Source: an uncultured Lachnospiraceae bacterium (lineage in GTDB: Bacteria > Bacillota > Clostridia > Lachnospirales > Lachnospiraceae). From it: a stretch of 64,000 nt of DNA. Under the pieces are notes generated by a model. The model worked only from the letters and a program-made list of their open reading frames with translations. It was not told where the DNA came from and did not search any database. Shown here one piece after another: positions 34,728-42,833 of the stretch. The DNA lies in assembly GCA_946554445.1 (NCBI GenBank), contig CAMNSD010000016.1, positions 1 to 64,000 on the forward strand, in the 5' to 3' direction. How positions within the stretch are numbered: position 1 is the stretch's first letter; every line of letters begins with the position of its first letter. Position numbers and translations under genes: made by a program.

Positions 34728-36053
34728 CTATTCTGCTCTATGATTCTTTTTCCACTCCTTAATCTCCCGCAGCCGTTCTTTTAACTGTGCCTCCCTGCCC
34801 ATGCCGGCCGGCCGGTAATACTCCCGATCTAACAAGGCATCCGGCAGACACTGCATGTTGGTCACTTTCTCCTCTGTATCATGCGCATATTGATAACCCT
34901 TGCCGTACTCCAGATCCCGCATCAGACCAGTGACGCCATTGCGGATTACCAACGGCACCGGCTCCGCCAGATGTTCTATGGCGTCCGCCTTGGCCTCGTT
35001 GTAGGCCACCTCCATGGCATTTGACTTCGGCGCCAATGCCACATAGATCACAGCCTGGCTCAAATGGACATTACATTCCGGCATTCCCAGGAAATGACAG
35101 GCCTGATAAGCCGCCACCGCAATCTGCAGAGCCTGGGGATCGGCCAGTCCCACATCCTCACTGGCAAAACGCACCACGCGCCTGGCCACATAAAGGGGAT
35201 CCTCTCCCGCTTCCAACATCCGCGCCAGCCAATACACCGCCGCGTCCGGATCGGAATTTCGCATAGACTTGTGCAGGGCGGAGATCAGATTGTAATGCTC
35301 CTCCCCCTTTTTATCATAAAGAAGGGATTTCCGGGAAGTACACTGCTCCAGCGTCTCCTGGGTGACCGTGATCACCCCCTCCTCATTCAATTCGCCGTTT
35401 AACACCACCATCTCTAGGGTTGAGAGGGCGTTTCTGGCATCCCCGTTGGCAAATTCTGCGATCATCTGCAGCATCTGCTCCGGAATCACTACCTTCTGGT
35501 TGCCAAAACCGCGAGAATCTTTCAGGGCCCTCGCAAGAAGTCCCTGCAAGTCCTCTGTCGTCAATGCCTGCAATACAAACACCTTGCAGCGGGACAACAG
35601 AGCGCTGTTGATCTCAAAAGAAGGATTCTCCGTGGTGGCGCCGATCAGAACGATACTTCCCTTCTCCACAAACGGCAGAAAGGCATCCTGCTGCGCCTTA
35701 TTAAACCGATGAATCTCGTCCACAAAAAGAATGGTCCGAATGCCGTACTGGCGGTTCTTCTCCGCCTGCTCCATGACGGTACGGATTTCCTTGATACCGC
35801 TTGTCACCGCCGAAAAATCAATGAAAGAAGATTTCGTCTGATTGGCAATGATCTTGGCAAGCGTTGTTTTACCCACACCGGGAGGCCCCCAGAAAATCAT
35901 GGAGGATATCTGATCTCCTTCGATTAAGCGTCTAAGCACTTTTCCTTTGCCAAGAAGGTGTGTCTGCCCCACATAATCCTCCAGATTTTGTGGCCGCAGT
36001 CTGGCTGCCAGCGGCTGCGGCATTTCTCTGTCAAACAAGGATATCTGATCCAC
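34728..36053 (-). CDS. rarA: Replication-associated recombination protein A (AAA ATPase)
   Basis: 441 residues. RarA/MgsA/WRNIP1 family: N-terminal MPQPLAARLRPQNLEDYVGQ, Walker A GPPGVGKTTLAK, Walker B LFVDEIHRF, sensor 1 GATTENPSF, and the C-terminal tetramerisation domain with EDVGLADPQAL and NVHLSQAVIYVALAPKSN. It acts at stalled replication forks with SSB and polymerases. The start has a purine-rich site; the ArsR gene precedes it by 31 bases. Confidence 0.95.
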   Translation of the reverse strand: MDQISLFDREMPQPLAARLRPQNLEDYVGQTHLLGKGKVLRRLIEGDQISSMIFWGPPGVGKTTLAKIIANQTKSSFIDFSAVTSGIKEIRTVMEQAEKNRQYGIRTILFVDEIHRFNKAQQDAFLPFVEKGSIVLIGATTENPSFEINSALLSRCKVFVLQALTTEDLQGLLARALKDSRGFGNQKVVIPEQMLQMIAEFANGDARNALSTLEMVVLNGELNEEGVITVTQETLEQCTSRKSLLYDKKGEEHYNLISALHKSMRNSDPDAAVYWLARMLEAGEDPLYVARRVVRFASEDVGLADPQALQIAVAAYQACHFLGMPECNVHLSQAVIYVALAPKSNAMEVAYNEAKADAIEHLAEPVPLVIRNGVTGLMRDLEYGKGYQYAHDTEEKVTNMQCLPDALLDREYYRPAGMGREAQLKERLREIKEWKKNHRAE

Positions 36054-36084
36054 AGTCTTTCCATCCTTCCTCTTATCACTCGTC

Positions 36085-36480
36085 TTATTTCGATTTCAAT
36101 GGGCAGGAAATCTCAAACATTTCCTCACAGACACGATGCAAAAGTCCAGCCTTAACCGTGTCCGCCAATTTATAGTAAGTCTCTTTACCGTCCTTCCTGC
36201 TCACAATCAGACCGCTCTTCCTGAGCAGTTTTAGATGATGGGATACCGCTGGATCGCTCATCTGCATGATAGCCGCAATATTGCTGACGCATTCTTCACA
36301 ATGACATAAAAGCCATAAAATCCTTAACCGAGTCCCATCGCTGACCTGCTTAAAAATTTCCGCCGTACAGGCACAGGCCTCCTGATCTGGCAGTTTATCC
36401 AATATTTTATCTATATTTTGCCCATGATTATGGGGCAGAGTGATCCTTGTCATACCGCTTACTCTGCCTTTCTTTGTCAT
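36085..36480 (-). CDS. ArsR/SmtB-family metal-responsive repressor
   Basis: 131 residues. Winged helix with SDGTRLRILWLL, then CHCEECVSNIAA and MSDPAVSHHLKLLRKSGLIVSRK. The CxC-EEC cluster at the alpha-3 site and the His-rich start (LPHNHGQ) and CACTAEIF suggest soft-metal binding of CadC/SmtB type. Its natural partners are the P-type ATPase at 37877 and CDF exporter at 40309 in the same neighbourhood. The start could also be Met 10. Direct repeats just upstream may be its own operator. Confidence 0.88.
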   Translation of the reverse strand: MTKKGRVSGMTRITLPHNHGQNIDKILDKLPDQEACACTAEIFKQVSDGTRLRILWLLCHCEECVSNIAAIMQMSDPAVSHHLKLLRKSGLIVSRKDGKETYYKLADTVKAGLLHRVCEEMFEISCPLKSK

Positions 36481-36508
36481 CCCATCATTGATACTGATAA
36501 TCTTTGTA

Positions 36509-36536
36509 TTGCAAGTACGATTTAAGTTGCAAGTGC
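36509..36536. promoter_or_regulatory. Direct repeats before the ArsR gene
   Basis: TTGCAAGTAC (36509-36518) and TTGCAAGTGC (36527-36536), 18 bases apart, placed between a TATAAT-like sequence and the ArsR start. Possible autoregulatory operator. Confidence 0.4.
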
Positions 36537-36545
36537 TATTATATG

Positions 36546-37007
36546 CTATCTTTTATTCCACTTGTTATCTTTTTTGCTGTCCTGTTGTTCCAAATTTTCA
36601 GACTCTTCCAGCTTCTTCTCCGGTTCCGGTGCATTCTGAGAAAGAGGGGTAAGCCCTTCTGCATTCATGATACACTGTCCCTGGAACACCGCGTTTTCAT
36701 CCACAATCAGACTCTTGGTGCGGATGTTACCGATCACTTTACCAGTGGAAGCCACCTCAGTTCTGCCGCCGGAAGTAAGATCGCCTTCCAGAGAACCGCC
36801 AATCACGATATTGCTGCCTTTGACATTGCCCTTCACTTTGCCAGTAGAACTGATGATCAGCGCCCCTTCTGTCTCCACGTCACCGGTCACACTGCCTTCC
36901 ACGCGGACTGCTTCCTTTGCCTTGATATTGCCTTCCACCACCATGTCAGATCCAATGATACTGCTTATCTTTGCATTAATCTGATCTGTCGTCTTTTTGC
37001 CCAACAT
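36546..37007 (-). CDS. Bactofilin (polymer-forming cytoskeletal protein)
   Basis: 153 residues from the ATG at 37007, after GGGAGGAAATT. Residues about 15-120 are the right-handed beta-helix repeat of bactofilins (EGNIKAKEAVRVEGSVTGDV, VKGNVKGSNIVIGGSLEGD, GNIRTKSLIV). A flexible acidic/Lys tail follows. Bactofilins polymerise without nucleotide at the membrane and localise wall enzymes. The gene follows the LytM-like gene by 10 bases, a common and functionally linked pairing in shape control. Confidence 0.93.
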   Translation of the reverse strand: MLGKKTTDQINAKISSIIGSDMVVEGNIKAKEAVRVEGSVTGDVETEGALIISSTGKVKGNVKGSNIVIGGSLEGDLTSGGRTEVASTGKVIGNIRTKSLIVDENAVFQGQCIMNAEGLTPLSQNAPEPEKKLEESENLEQQDSKKDNKWNKR

Positions 37008-37017
37008 AATTTCCTCC

Positions 37018-37818
37018 CTATCCTTTGATCTCAATCATTTCCATGGGATCTATATAGTTGTCATCCTTACGGATACTGTAACCGGTCTCTGTGTTATCTT
37101 CACCCACCAGAAAAAGTGCCACACCTTTCACAACCTCGCTGCCCTCTTCCACGATGGGGTTCCCTTGGTTGCGGTAAGTGGTGACATACCCATTACCATG
37201 ATCGATAACCACATAACTGATCTCGCCTTCCGCCGCCCTGGTCTCCTTTACGGTTCCCGGTGCGGTGGCCACTACCTTCGTGTTCGGCGCCGCCACAAAA
37301 ATGACTTCTTTCCAATCATCTTTGGCAACGATTTCTATCGTCTCATTCTGACCATCTTCTTCGTCATCGTCAGTGTCAGCGGCATTGCCACCCTCGTCTT
37401 CTCCATCCTCCTGCACAGTTTCCTCCCTGATCTGCGCCGCTCCGCTCATGGGAAAGCCCTTTGGAATATAAGCCTCCTCATGGGCTGCCAGCAGTTCATG
37501 CTCCTGTGTCAGTTTCTGGTTCAGATTCTCCTCCAACGTTGACACTTTGTTTCCAAGCGTCTCATTCTCTGCAAGAAGCTGCTCATTGGCCTCCTTTAAC
37601 TGAACGATCTGTTCAATCTGCCTGCCGCTTCTGTCCCTTGCGCCGAACATCGTGATTGTCGTGTACACCGCATAACAGATGAGGGCTACAAACAACACAA
37701 ACCCCACAACCGCCAAAGCGCCTGTTCGGACGTGGATTCTCCTGTGACCTGACGCAGGAGCATCTGAGACTATCATGACTGTATAGGTAATCTTTCTCTT
37801 GCGCAAACTTGTGCTCAT
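37018..37818 (-). CDS. Membrane-anchored degenerate LytM/M23-like protein, bactofilin partner
   Basis: 266 residues. Cytoplasmic start (1-35), one membrane span (about 36-58), a coiled coil (65-110), an acidic linker (130-165) and an M23-like beta domain (about 168-255: GTVKETR, VVIDHGNGYVTTYRN, EVVKGVALFLVG). Active M23 enzymes end with HxH; here the strand reads GYSIRKDD and the early HxxxD motif is also missing, so it is probably a non-catalytic regulator or scaffold. Organisation resembles MreC-like or Csd-type proteins that work with bactofilin. Confidence 0.85.
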   Translation of the reverse strand: MSTSLRKRKITYTVMIVSDAPASGHRRIHVRTGALAVVGFVLFVALICYAVYTTITMFGARDRSGRQIEQIVQLKEANEQLLAENETLGNKVSTLEENLNQKLTQEHELLAAHEEAYIPKGFPMSGAAQIREETVQEDGEDEGGNAADTDDDEEDGQNETIEIVAKDDWKEVIFVAAPNTKVVATAPGTVKETRAAEGEISYVVIDHGNGYVTTYRNQGNPIVEEGSEVVKGVALFLVGEDNTETGYSIRKDDNYIDPMEMIEIKG

Positions 37819-37876
37819 AACAAAGTTCCTCCAGTAACTTTATATATTCTATCACATCTGCGCGAGAAAGGCACTA

Positions 37877-39748
37877 CTATTTTTTACGGAATGTGAGTGC
37901 TCTTGTCGCGTTAAGCACCGCGAGGATCATCACACCCACATCTGCAAAGATTGCCCACCACATACCGACAACCCCAACGGCTCCCAAAAGCAGACAGGAA
38001 AACTTGACAGCCAGGGCAAATATAATATTCTGATGCACGATGCCCAGCGTCTTTCTGGAAATCTGCATAGCCAGCGCGATCTTCGCCGGATCATCGTCCA
38101 TCAGCACGATATCCGCCGCCTCAATGGCCGCATCGGAACCGAAAGCGCCCATGGCAATCCCCAGATCCGCCCTGGAAAGTACCGGTGCATCATTGATGCC
38201 ATCACCCACAAAAGCAAGCTTCTCCTTCTTTCCTTTCTCCGCAAGGAGCCGTTCCACTTCCGCCACCTTGTCTGCCGGCAGCAGTTCGCTTTTTACCACA
38301 TCCACACCCAGTTCCGCAGCCACCGCTTCCGCCACGGTCCTGCTATCACCAGTTAACATAACTATTTCTTTAACGCCTGCTCTCTTTAGGCCGGCAACAG
38401 CCTCCCTGGCTCCGGGTTTCACCACATCTGAAATCAGGATATAACCGGCATACCTGCCTTCTACCGCCACGTGGACTTCTGTTCCCGTCTTTGAAGGTTC
38501 TACCGGCACGATATTCAGCCTGCTCATCAGCTTTCGATTACCCGCTGCCACCATCCTGCCATCCACACGGGCACACACGCCATGACCGCTGATTTCTTCC
38601 ACATCGCTAACCCTTCCTCTGTCTATCTCCCGTCCATAGGCATCCCGCAGACTTTTGCTGATAGGATGATTGGAATAGCACTCCGCACAGGCCGCTGCCT
38701 CCAACACCTCCGTCTCGGTAAATCCTGCCGCCGCTTCTTGGTAAGTGACTTCAAAGACTCCTTTTGTCAGCGTACCGGTCTTATCACAGACTACATACCG
38801 TGTTTCCGAGAGCGCCTCCAGATAATTGGAACCTTTCACCAGGATTCCCTGGGCGGAAGCCCCGCCAATCCCGCCAAAAAAGCTGAGTGGAATAGAGATC
38901 ACCAACGCGCAGGGACAGCTTATGACTAAAGTAGTCAATGCTCTTGTCACCCACAGCGACCAGTGTGGCTCCTGACCAAGAAGTAACTGTATCACTGGCG
39001 GTAAAAGCGCCAGCGCCAATGCGCCATAACACACCGCCGGCGTATAATATCTGGCAAACCGGGTGATAAAATTCTCCGAGCGGGACTTTTTCATACTGGA
39101 ATTTTCCACCAGTTCCAATATTTTCGATACTGTTGATTCCCCAAATTCCCTGGTGGTCCGTATGCGGAGTACTCCCGACATATTGACGCAGCCGCTGACC
39201 ACTTCGTCTCCTTCTCCAACTTCTCTGGGAAGACTCTCTCCCGTCAGGGCACTGGTGTTCAGTGATGCGCTGCCTTCCGTGACCACACCGTCAATCGGCA
39301 CCTTCTCTCCCGGCTGTACAAGGATGATGGTTCCAATCTCCACCTCATCGGGCTCCACCTGCTCCACCTGTCCATTCGCTTCTACATTGGCGTAATCAGG
39401 ACGGATATCCATCAACTGGGAAATATTCCTGCGGCTCTTGCCCACCGCATAACTCTGAAAGAGTTCTCCAATCTGATAAAAGAGCATCACAGCCACGCCT
39501 TCCACATATTCCCCCAGAATAATGGCTCCCACCGTAGCCGCCGCCATCAGGAAATTCTCATCGAACACTTCCCCATGCACCACGCCCAGAATCGCTTTGC
39601 GCAAGATGTCATAACCGATGATCAGATAAGGCACCATAAAGACTGCCAGCCGCAAATACGAATTTCCAATGGGAATAAAATAACAGACGGCCACCAAAAC
39701 TGCCGCAATAATGATTCTAATAAGAACCTTTTTCTGTTTCTTAGTCAT
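37877..39748 (-). CDS. Heavy-metal P1B-type ATPase (Zn/Cd type)
   Basis: About 623 residues from Met 8 of the open frame (39748), 11 bases after AGGAGG. Transmembrane CPC in VISCPCALVIS, phosphorylation site DKTGTLTKG, TGES actuator, HP locus CYSNHP, and GDGINDAPVLSRADLG. CPC plus the AIEAADIVLMDDDP helix favour Zn2+/Cd2+/Pb2+ export (ZntA/CadA group). The N-terminal metal-binding HMA domain is absent, the protein starting straight at the first membrane helices. ArsR-type operator sequence overlaps its promoter. Confidence 0.92.
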   Translation of the reverse strand: MTKKQKKVLIRIIIAAVLVAVCYFIPIGNSYLRLAVFMVPYLIIGYDILRKAILGVVHGEVFDENFLMAAATVGAIILGEYVEGVAVMLFYQIGELFQSYAVGKSRRNISQLMDIRPDYANVEANGQVEQVEPDEVEIGTIILVQPGEKVPIDGVVTEGSASLNTSALTGESLPREVGEGDEVVSGCVNMSGVLRIRTTREFGESTVSKILELVENSSMKKSRSENFITRFARYYTPAVCYGALALALLPPVIQLLLGQEPHWSLWVTRALTTLVISCPCALVISIPLSFFGGIGGASAQGILVKGSNYLEALSETRYVVCDKTGTLTKGVFEVTYQEAAAGFTETEVLEAAACAECYSNHPISKSLRDAYGREIDRGRVSDVEEISGHGVCARVDGRMVAAGNRKLMSRLNIVPVEPSKTGTEVHVAVEGRYAGYILISDVVKPGAREAVAGLKRAGVKEIVMLTGDSRTVAEAVAAELGVDVVKSELLPADKVAEVERLLAEKGKKEKLAFVGDGINDAPVLSRADLGIAMGAFGSDAAIEAADIVLMDDDPAKIALAMQISRKTLGIVHQNIIFALAVKFSCLLLGAVGVVGMWWAIFADVGVMILAVLNATRALTFRKK

Positions 39749-39799
39749 GATAGTAACTTCCTCCTGCATCTATATTTTTATACATGTTATTGTTTTATT

Positions 39800-39836
39800 A
39801 TATGAACATTTAAACACTTATTTAATTGTTTGTCAA
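39800..39836 (-). promoter_or_regulatory. Promoter and candidate ArsR operator of the metal ATPase
   Basis: TTGACA (39831-39836) and TTAAAT (39808-39813), spacer 17. The region between and beyond contains ATATGAACA...TTATTTAA, close to SmtB/CzrA-type imperfect dyads. Confidence 0.6.
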
Positions 39837-39852
39837 TAGATTTCCCTTTTAA

Positions 39853-39958
39853 AATAAAAAAACAACATCAGCCGCCAAGTGTTCCTCCGGGATTTTCAAT
39901 GTGTGAACCGAGACACTGGCGATACGTTTCCGTACTCCTCCCAGAACTGATGTTGTCC
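39853..39958 (-). ncRNA. Unclassified structured small RNA (RNA2), own promoter and terminator
   Basis: TTGCAC (39988-39993) and TATAAT (39965-39970), spacer 17, predict a start near 39958. The RNA is closed by a perfect 10-bp stem (ACAACATCAG, 39947-39956, with 39862-39871) followed at once by seven T. Inside are a GNRA-type hairpin (GTACG-GAAA-CGTAT) and a long arm with CGCCAGTGT paired to ACACTTGGCG, giving a three-way junction. It contains no SRP core motif. It is not in the ATPase transcript, which has a separate promoter downstream. Confidence 0.7.
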
Positions 39959-39999
39959 TTCTTAATTATATTCTCTTTCCGCTATCCGTGCAACTTCTA

Positions 40000-40206
40000 A
40001 AACAGATATATCGAACACGGCAGACCTCCAGACGATGTAACACTGTCCTCATAGGTCTATAGGTATAGGTATTGAATCATAGGTTTTTATCGTTTTAAGG
40101 GGTAGACGCTGCTTCATCACATGTCAGGGTTTTGATATCATGTGTGCCGCTTCGCCAAGGTTAAGTGCAGCATACAAACGAGATGGAGGCCTGCCGTGTT
40201 CGATAT
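40000..40206 (-). ncRNA. Unclassified structured RNA (RNA1), about 200 nt, possibly 6S-like
   Basis: A 21-bp terminal stem (40009-40029 with 40185-40205, one G-U pair) closes about 155 bases containing further helices: GCTGC/GCAGC, CACATG/CATGTG and TCGTTT/AAACGA. TATAAT at 40213-40218 places the start near 40206; after the stem the strand reads TATCTGTTTTAG. Size and long closing stem resemble 6S RNA, but the interior is asymmetric, with about 60 unpaired or weakly paired bases on one side (several ACCTAT repeats), so the class is uncertain. Confidence 0.6.
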
Positions 40207-40228
40207 AAACACATTATAAACAAAAAAT

Positions 40229-40269
40229 CCTCAAAAGTGTGACTTTTGGAATGAATCGCACTTTTGAGG
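40229..40269 (-). terminator. Terminator of the CDF gene
   Basis: CCTCAAAAGTG and CACTTTTGAGG, 19-base loop, followed on the minus strand by ATTTTTTGTTTA. The T-run merges into the RNA1 promoter. Confidence 0.75.
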
Positions 40270-40286
40270 GTATGTTTTGCACTTTA

Positions 40287-40296
40287 GTTTACATAA
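40287..40296 (+). promoter_or_regulatory. GTTTACATAA dyad site after the CDF gene
   Basis: Part of AGTT-TACAT-AACT, the same dyad as at the LysR gene. Its position at the 3' end of the CDF gene is hard to explain as an operator. Confidence 0.3.
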
Positions 40297-40308
40297 CTTT
40301 ACTATCTA

Positions 40309-41208
40309 CTATCTAGGTTTATCTATATCCACAGGATTCACATGCACCATGATATGTTTCACCTTCGGAAAGTTCTTCTCAATGGAATCGTGGACACCCT
40401 CCGCGATTCCATGGGCGCAACGCAGGGTATTATCGCCGTCCGCGCAAATCTCTATATCCACATAAATCTTATTGCCAAAAACACGGGTTTGAAGCAGGTC
40501 AACGCCCAATACGCCTTCCTGGGAGAGGGCGCACTGTTCCAGTTCCCTCTCAGTCTGCTCATCACAGGCCTTATCAACCATCTTATCCACCGCATCCATA
40601 AAAATATCATAAGCCGCCTTCTCTATAAAAAAGCAGATCACCAGACTGGCCACTGGATCTAAAATGGGAAACCCAAGCCGCGCCCCCGCGATACCGATCA
40701 ACGCGCCCACAGAGGATAATGCATCGGACCGATGATGCCAGGCATCCGCCATCAACGCGCTGGAATCAATCCGCTTTGCACATACCTTTGTATACTGATA
40801 CATTGCTTCCTTGACCAGAATAGAAACCAAGGCCGCCACCAGAGCCAGCACCCCCGGCACTGCCAGAGCCGCCGTATTGCCGCTTGCTATCTGTCTGCCT
40901 GCCGAAGCGCCAATCCCCAGACCGGTGGCCGCAAGAATCGTGGCAAGTACGATGGCAGCCACACACTCAAGCCGCTCATGTCCATAAGGATGATCCTTAT
41001 CGGACGCCCTTCTGGATATCCGGATGCCAATGATGACCACGATGGTACTGAATACATCCGATGCTGAATGAATGGCGTCGGAAATCATAGCGCCGGAATG
41101 TGCGATCACACCTGCCACAAGTTTAAATACCGTCAGCACAAAGTTCGCTATGATACTGACCGTGGACACCCGCATCGCGGTCTTTTCAAAATCCTGCTCT
41201 ATTTCCAT
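40309..41208 (-). CDS. Cation diffusion facilitator family metal exporter
   Basis: 299 residues. Six membrane helices (to about 210) with the transport-site residues in SDAIHSASDVFS (helix II) and ADAWHHRSDALSS (helix V), then a cytosolic ferredoxin-like domain (LEQCALSQEGVLGVD, VDIEICADG, ENFPKVKHIMVHVNP). The HD/HD arrangement favours Zn/Cd/Co or Mn/Fe antiport with protons. AAGGTAACAAT precedes the ATG. Together with the ArsR repressor and ATPase it forms a loose metal-homeostasis neighbourhood. Confidence 0.92.
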   Translation of the reverse strand: MEIEQDFEKTAMRVSTVSIIANFVLTVFKLVAGVIAHSGAMISDAIHSASDVFSTIVVIIGIRISRRASDKDHPYGHERLECVAAIVLATILAATGLGIGASAGRQIASGNTAALAVPGVLALVAALVSILVKEAMYQYTKVCAKRIDSSALMADAWHHRSDALSSVGALIGIAGARLGFPILDPVASLVICFFIEKAAYDIFMDAVDKMVDKACDEQTERELEQCALSQEGVLGVDLLQTRVFGNKIYVDIEICADGDNTLRCAHGIAEGVHDSIEKNFPKVKHIMVHVNPVDIDKPR

Positions 41209-41301
41209 ATTGTTACCTTGCCTTTTTATGTTTCTTTCTAATGTAACACATTACTACTTACTCTGCAAGTTCTGTTTTTTGTTTTTTCAGCTATTAAAAA
41301 G

Positions 41302-41337
41302 CGGCAGTTCGTCCAAACTAACCGGGACAAACTGCCG
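41302..41337 (-). terminator. Terminator of purF-purB
   Basis: A 13-bp near-perfect stem (CGGCAGTTTGTCC/GGACGAACTGCCG) with CTTTTT after it on the minus strand. Confidence 0.85.
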
Positions 41338-41362
41338 TTATCCTTCTGCTGTCTGTTGCGCT

Positions 41363-42814
41363 TTATACGTTAATCTGCGCTTTCATACCAAGCAACTCTT
41401 TATTTTCCTCCAGAATCGGCTTAACCACCTCTTCTAAGAACTTCTCCACCTGCAAAGGCGCGCGCCCCACATATTTGGCCGGATCCATGGTCTTTTCCAG
41501 ATCCTCGGCGCTCATATTGAAGGCTGGATCTTCCGCGATCAAATCCAACAGGTTATTCTCCTTGCCTTCCCGCTTCACATTGGCGCCGGCTATCATGGAC
41601 AATTCTCTAATCTTCTCATGCAGTTCCTGTCTGTTGCCGCCCATCTTGACAGCATCCATCATGATGTTTTCCGTGGCCATAAAGGGCAGTTCGCTCATCA
41701 AGCGTTTGGTGATGACCTTATCATATACCACCAGCCCGTCCACCACGTTCAGACACAGATCCAAAATTCCATCCACCGCCAGAAAAGCTTCGGGAATGGA
41801 CAATCTCTTATTGGCGGAATCGTCTAACGTCCGTTCAAACCACTGGGTTGCGGAAGTGATCGCCGGATTTAAGGCGTCCACCATCACGAACCGGGACAGA
41901 GAAGCAATGCGCTCACTCCTCATGGGATTTCTCTTATATGCCATGGCGGAAGAGCCAATCTGACTCTTCTCAAAAGGTTCCTCCACCTCTTTTAAATGCT
42001 GCAACAGACGGATATCATTGGACATCTTATGGGCGGAAGCCGCTATGCCCGCCAGCACATTGCACACTCTGGTATCCACCTTACGGGAATAGGTCTGTCC
42101 GGACACCGGATAACATTTCTCAAAACCCATCTTCTTGGCGATCATGGGATCAATCTTGTCTATGGTCTCCTGATCGCCGTCAAACAGTTCCAGGAAAGAG
42201 GCCTGGGTTCCGGTGGTTCCCTTCGAACCCAGAAGTTTCATGGTGGAGAGCACATACTCCAAATCTTCCAAATCCAGACAAAACTCCTGCGCCCAGAGCG
42301 TAGCGCGCTTGCCTACGGTGGTGGGCTGTGCCGGCTGGAAGTGGGTAAAAGCCAGTGTGGGCAGATTCTTATAAGTATCCGCAAACTTCGCCAGTTCCGC
42401 GATCACATTTACCAGTTTCTTCTTGACCAGTTTCAACGCCTCCGTCATCACAATGATGTCCGTGTTATCTCCCACATAACAAGAAGTGGCGCCCAGGTGA
42501 ATGATTCCCGCCGCTTTCGGACATTGCTGCCCATAGGCGTAGACATGACTCATCACGTCATGACGCACCTCTTTTTCCCTGGCCTTGGCCACATCATAGT
42601 TGATATCTTCCGCATGGGCTTTCAGTTCGTCAATCTGTTCCTGAGTGATCACCGGCTGGCCGTTCTGGCTCAATCCCAGTTCCATCTCCGTCTCCGCCAA
42701 GGCGATCCACAATCGCCGCCAGGTCCTGAATTTCATATCCGGTGAAAAGATATACTGCATCTGTTCACTGGCATAGCGTTCCGATAAAGGGCTCACATAT
42801 TTGTCTGTACTCAT
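41363..42814 (-). CDS. purB: Adenylosuccinate lyase
   Basis: 483 residues from the ATG at 42814 (an adjacent ATG at 42817 is possible), after AAAGGATAAAA; the frame extends to 42934 within purF and is rejected. Fumarase-superfamily signature GSSAMAYKRNPMRSE, catalytic His region HLGATSCYVGDNTD, and KGTTGTQASF. It acts twice in purine synthesis, releasing fumarate from SAICAR and adenylosuccinate. It follows purF by 19 bases. Confidence 0.97.
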   Translation of the reverse strand: MSTDKYVSPLSERYASEQMQYIFSPDMKFRTWRRLWIALAETEMELGLSQNGQPVITQEQIDELKAHAEDINYDVAKAREKEVRHDVMSHVYAYGQQCPKAAGIIHLGATSCYVGDNTDIIVMTEALKLVKKKLVNVIAELAKFADTYKNLPTLAFTHFQPAQPTTVGKRATLWAQEFCLDLEDLEYVLSTMKLLGSKGTTGTQASFLELFDGDQETIDKIDPMIAKKMGFEKCYPVSGQTYSRKVDTRVCNVLAGIAASAHKMSNDIRLLQHLKEVEEPFEKSQIGSSAMAYKRNPMRSERIASLSRFVMVDALNPAITSATQWFERTLDDSANKRLSIPEAFLAVDGILDLCLNVVDGLVVYDKVITKRLMSELPFMATENIMMDAVKMGGNRQELHEKIRELSMIAGANVKREGKENNLLDLIAEDPAFNMSAEDLEKTMDPAKYVGRAPLQVEKFLEEVVKPILEENKELLGMKAQINV

Positions 42815-42833
42815 CATTTTTATCCTTTCACTG

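Noticed and set aside
39853..39958. Small SRP RNA, tmRNA or RNase P RNA for RNA2
   Set aside because: The conserved SRP tip, tmRNA tRNA-like ends and RNase P core motifs were looked for and are missing.
40000..40206. RNA1 transcribed from the plus strand
   Set aside because: The plus strand has only a weak promoter and no T-run after the closing stem, while the minus strand has TATAAT at the right distance.
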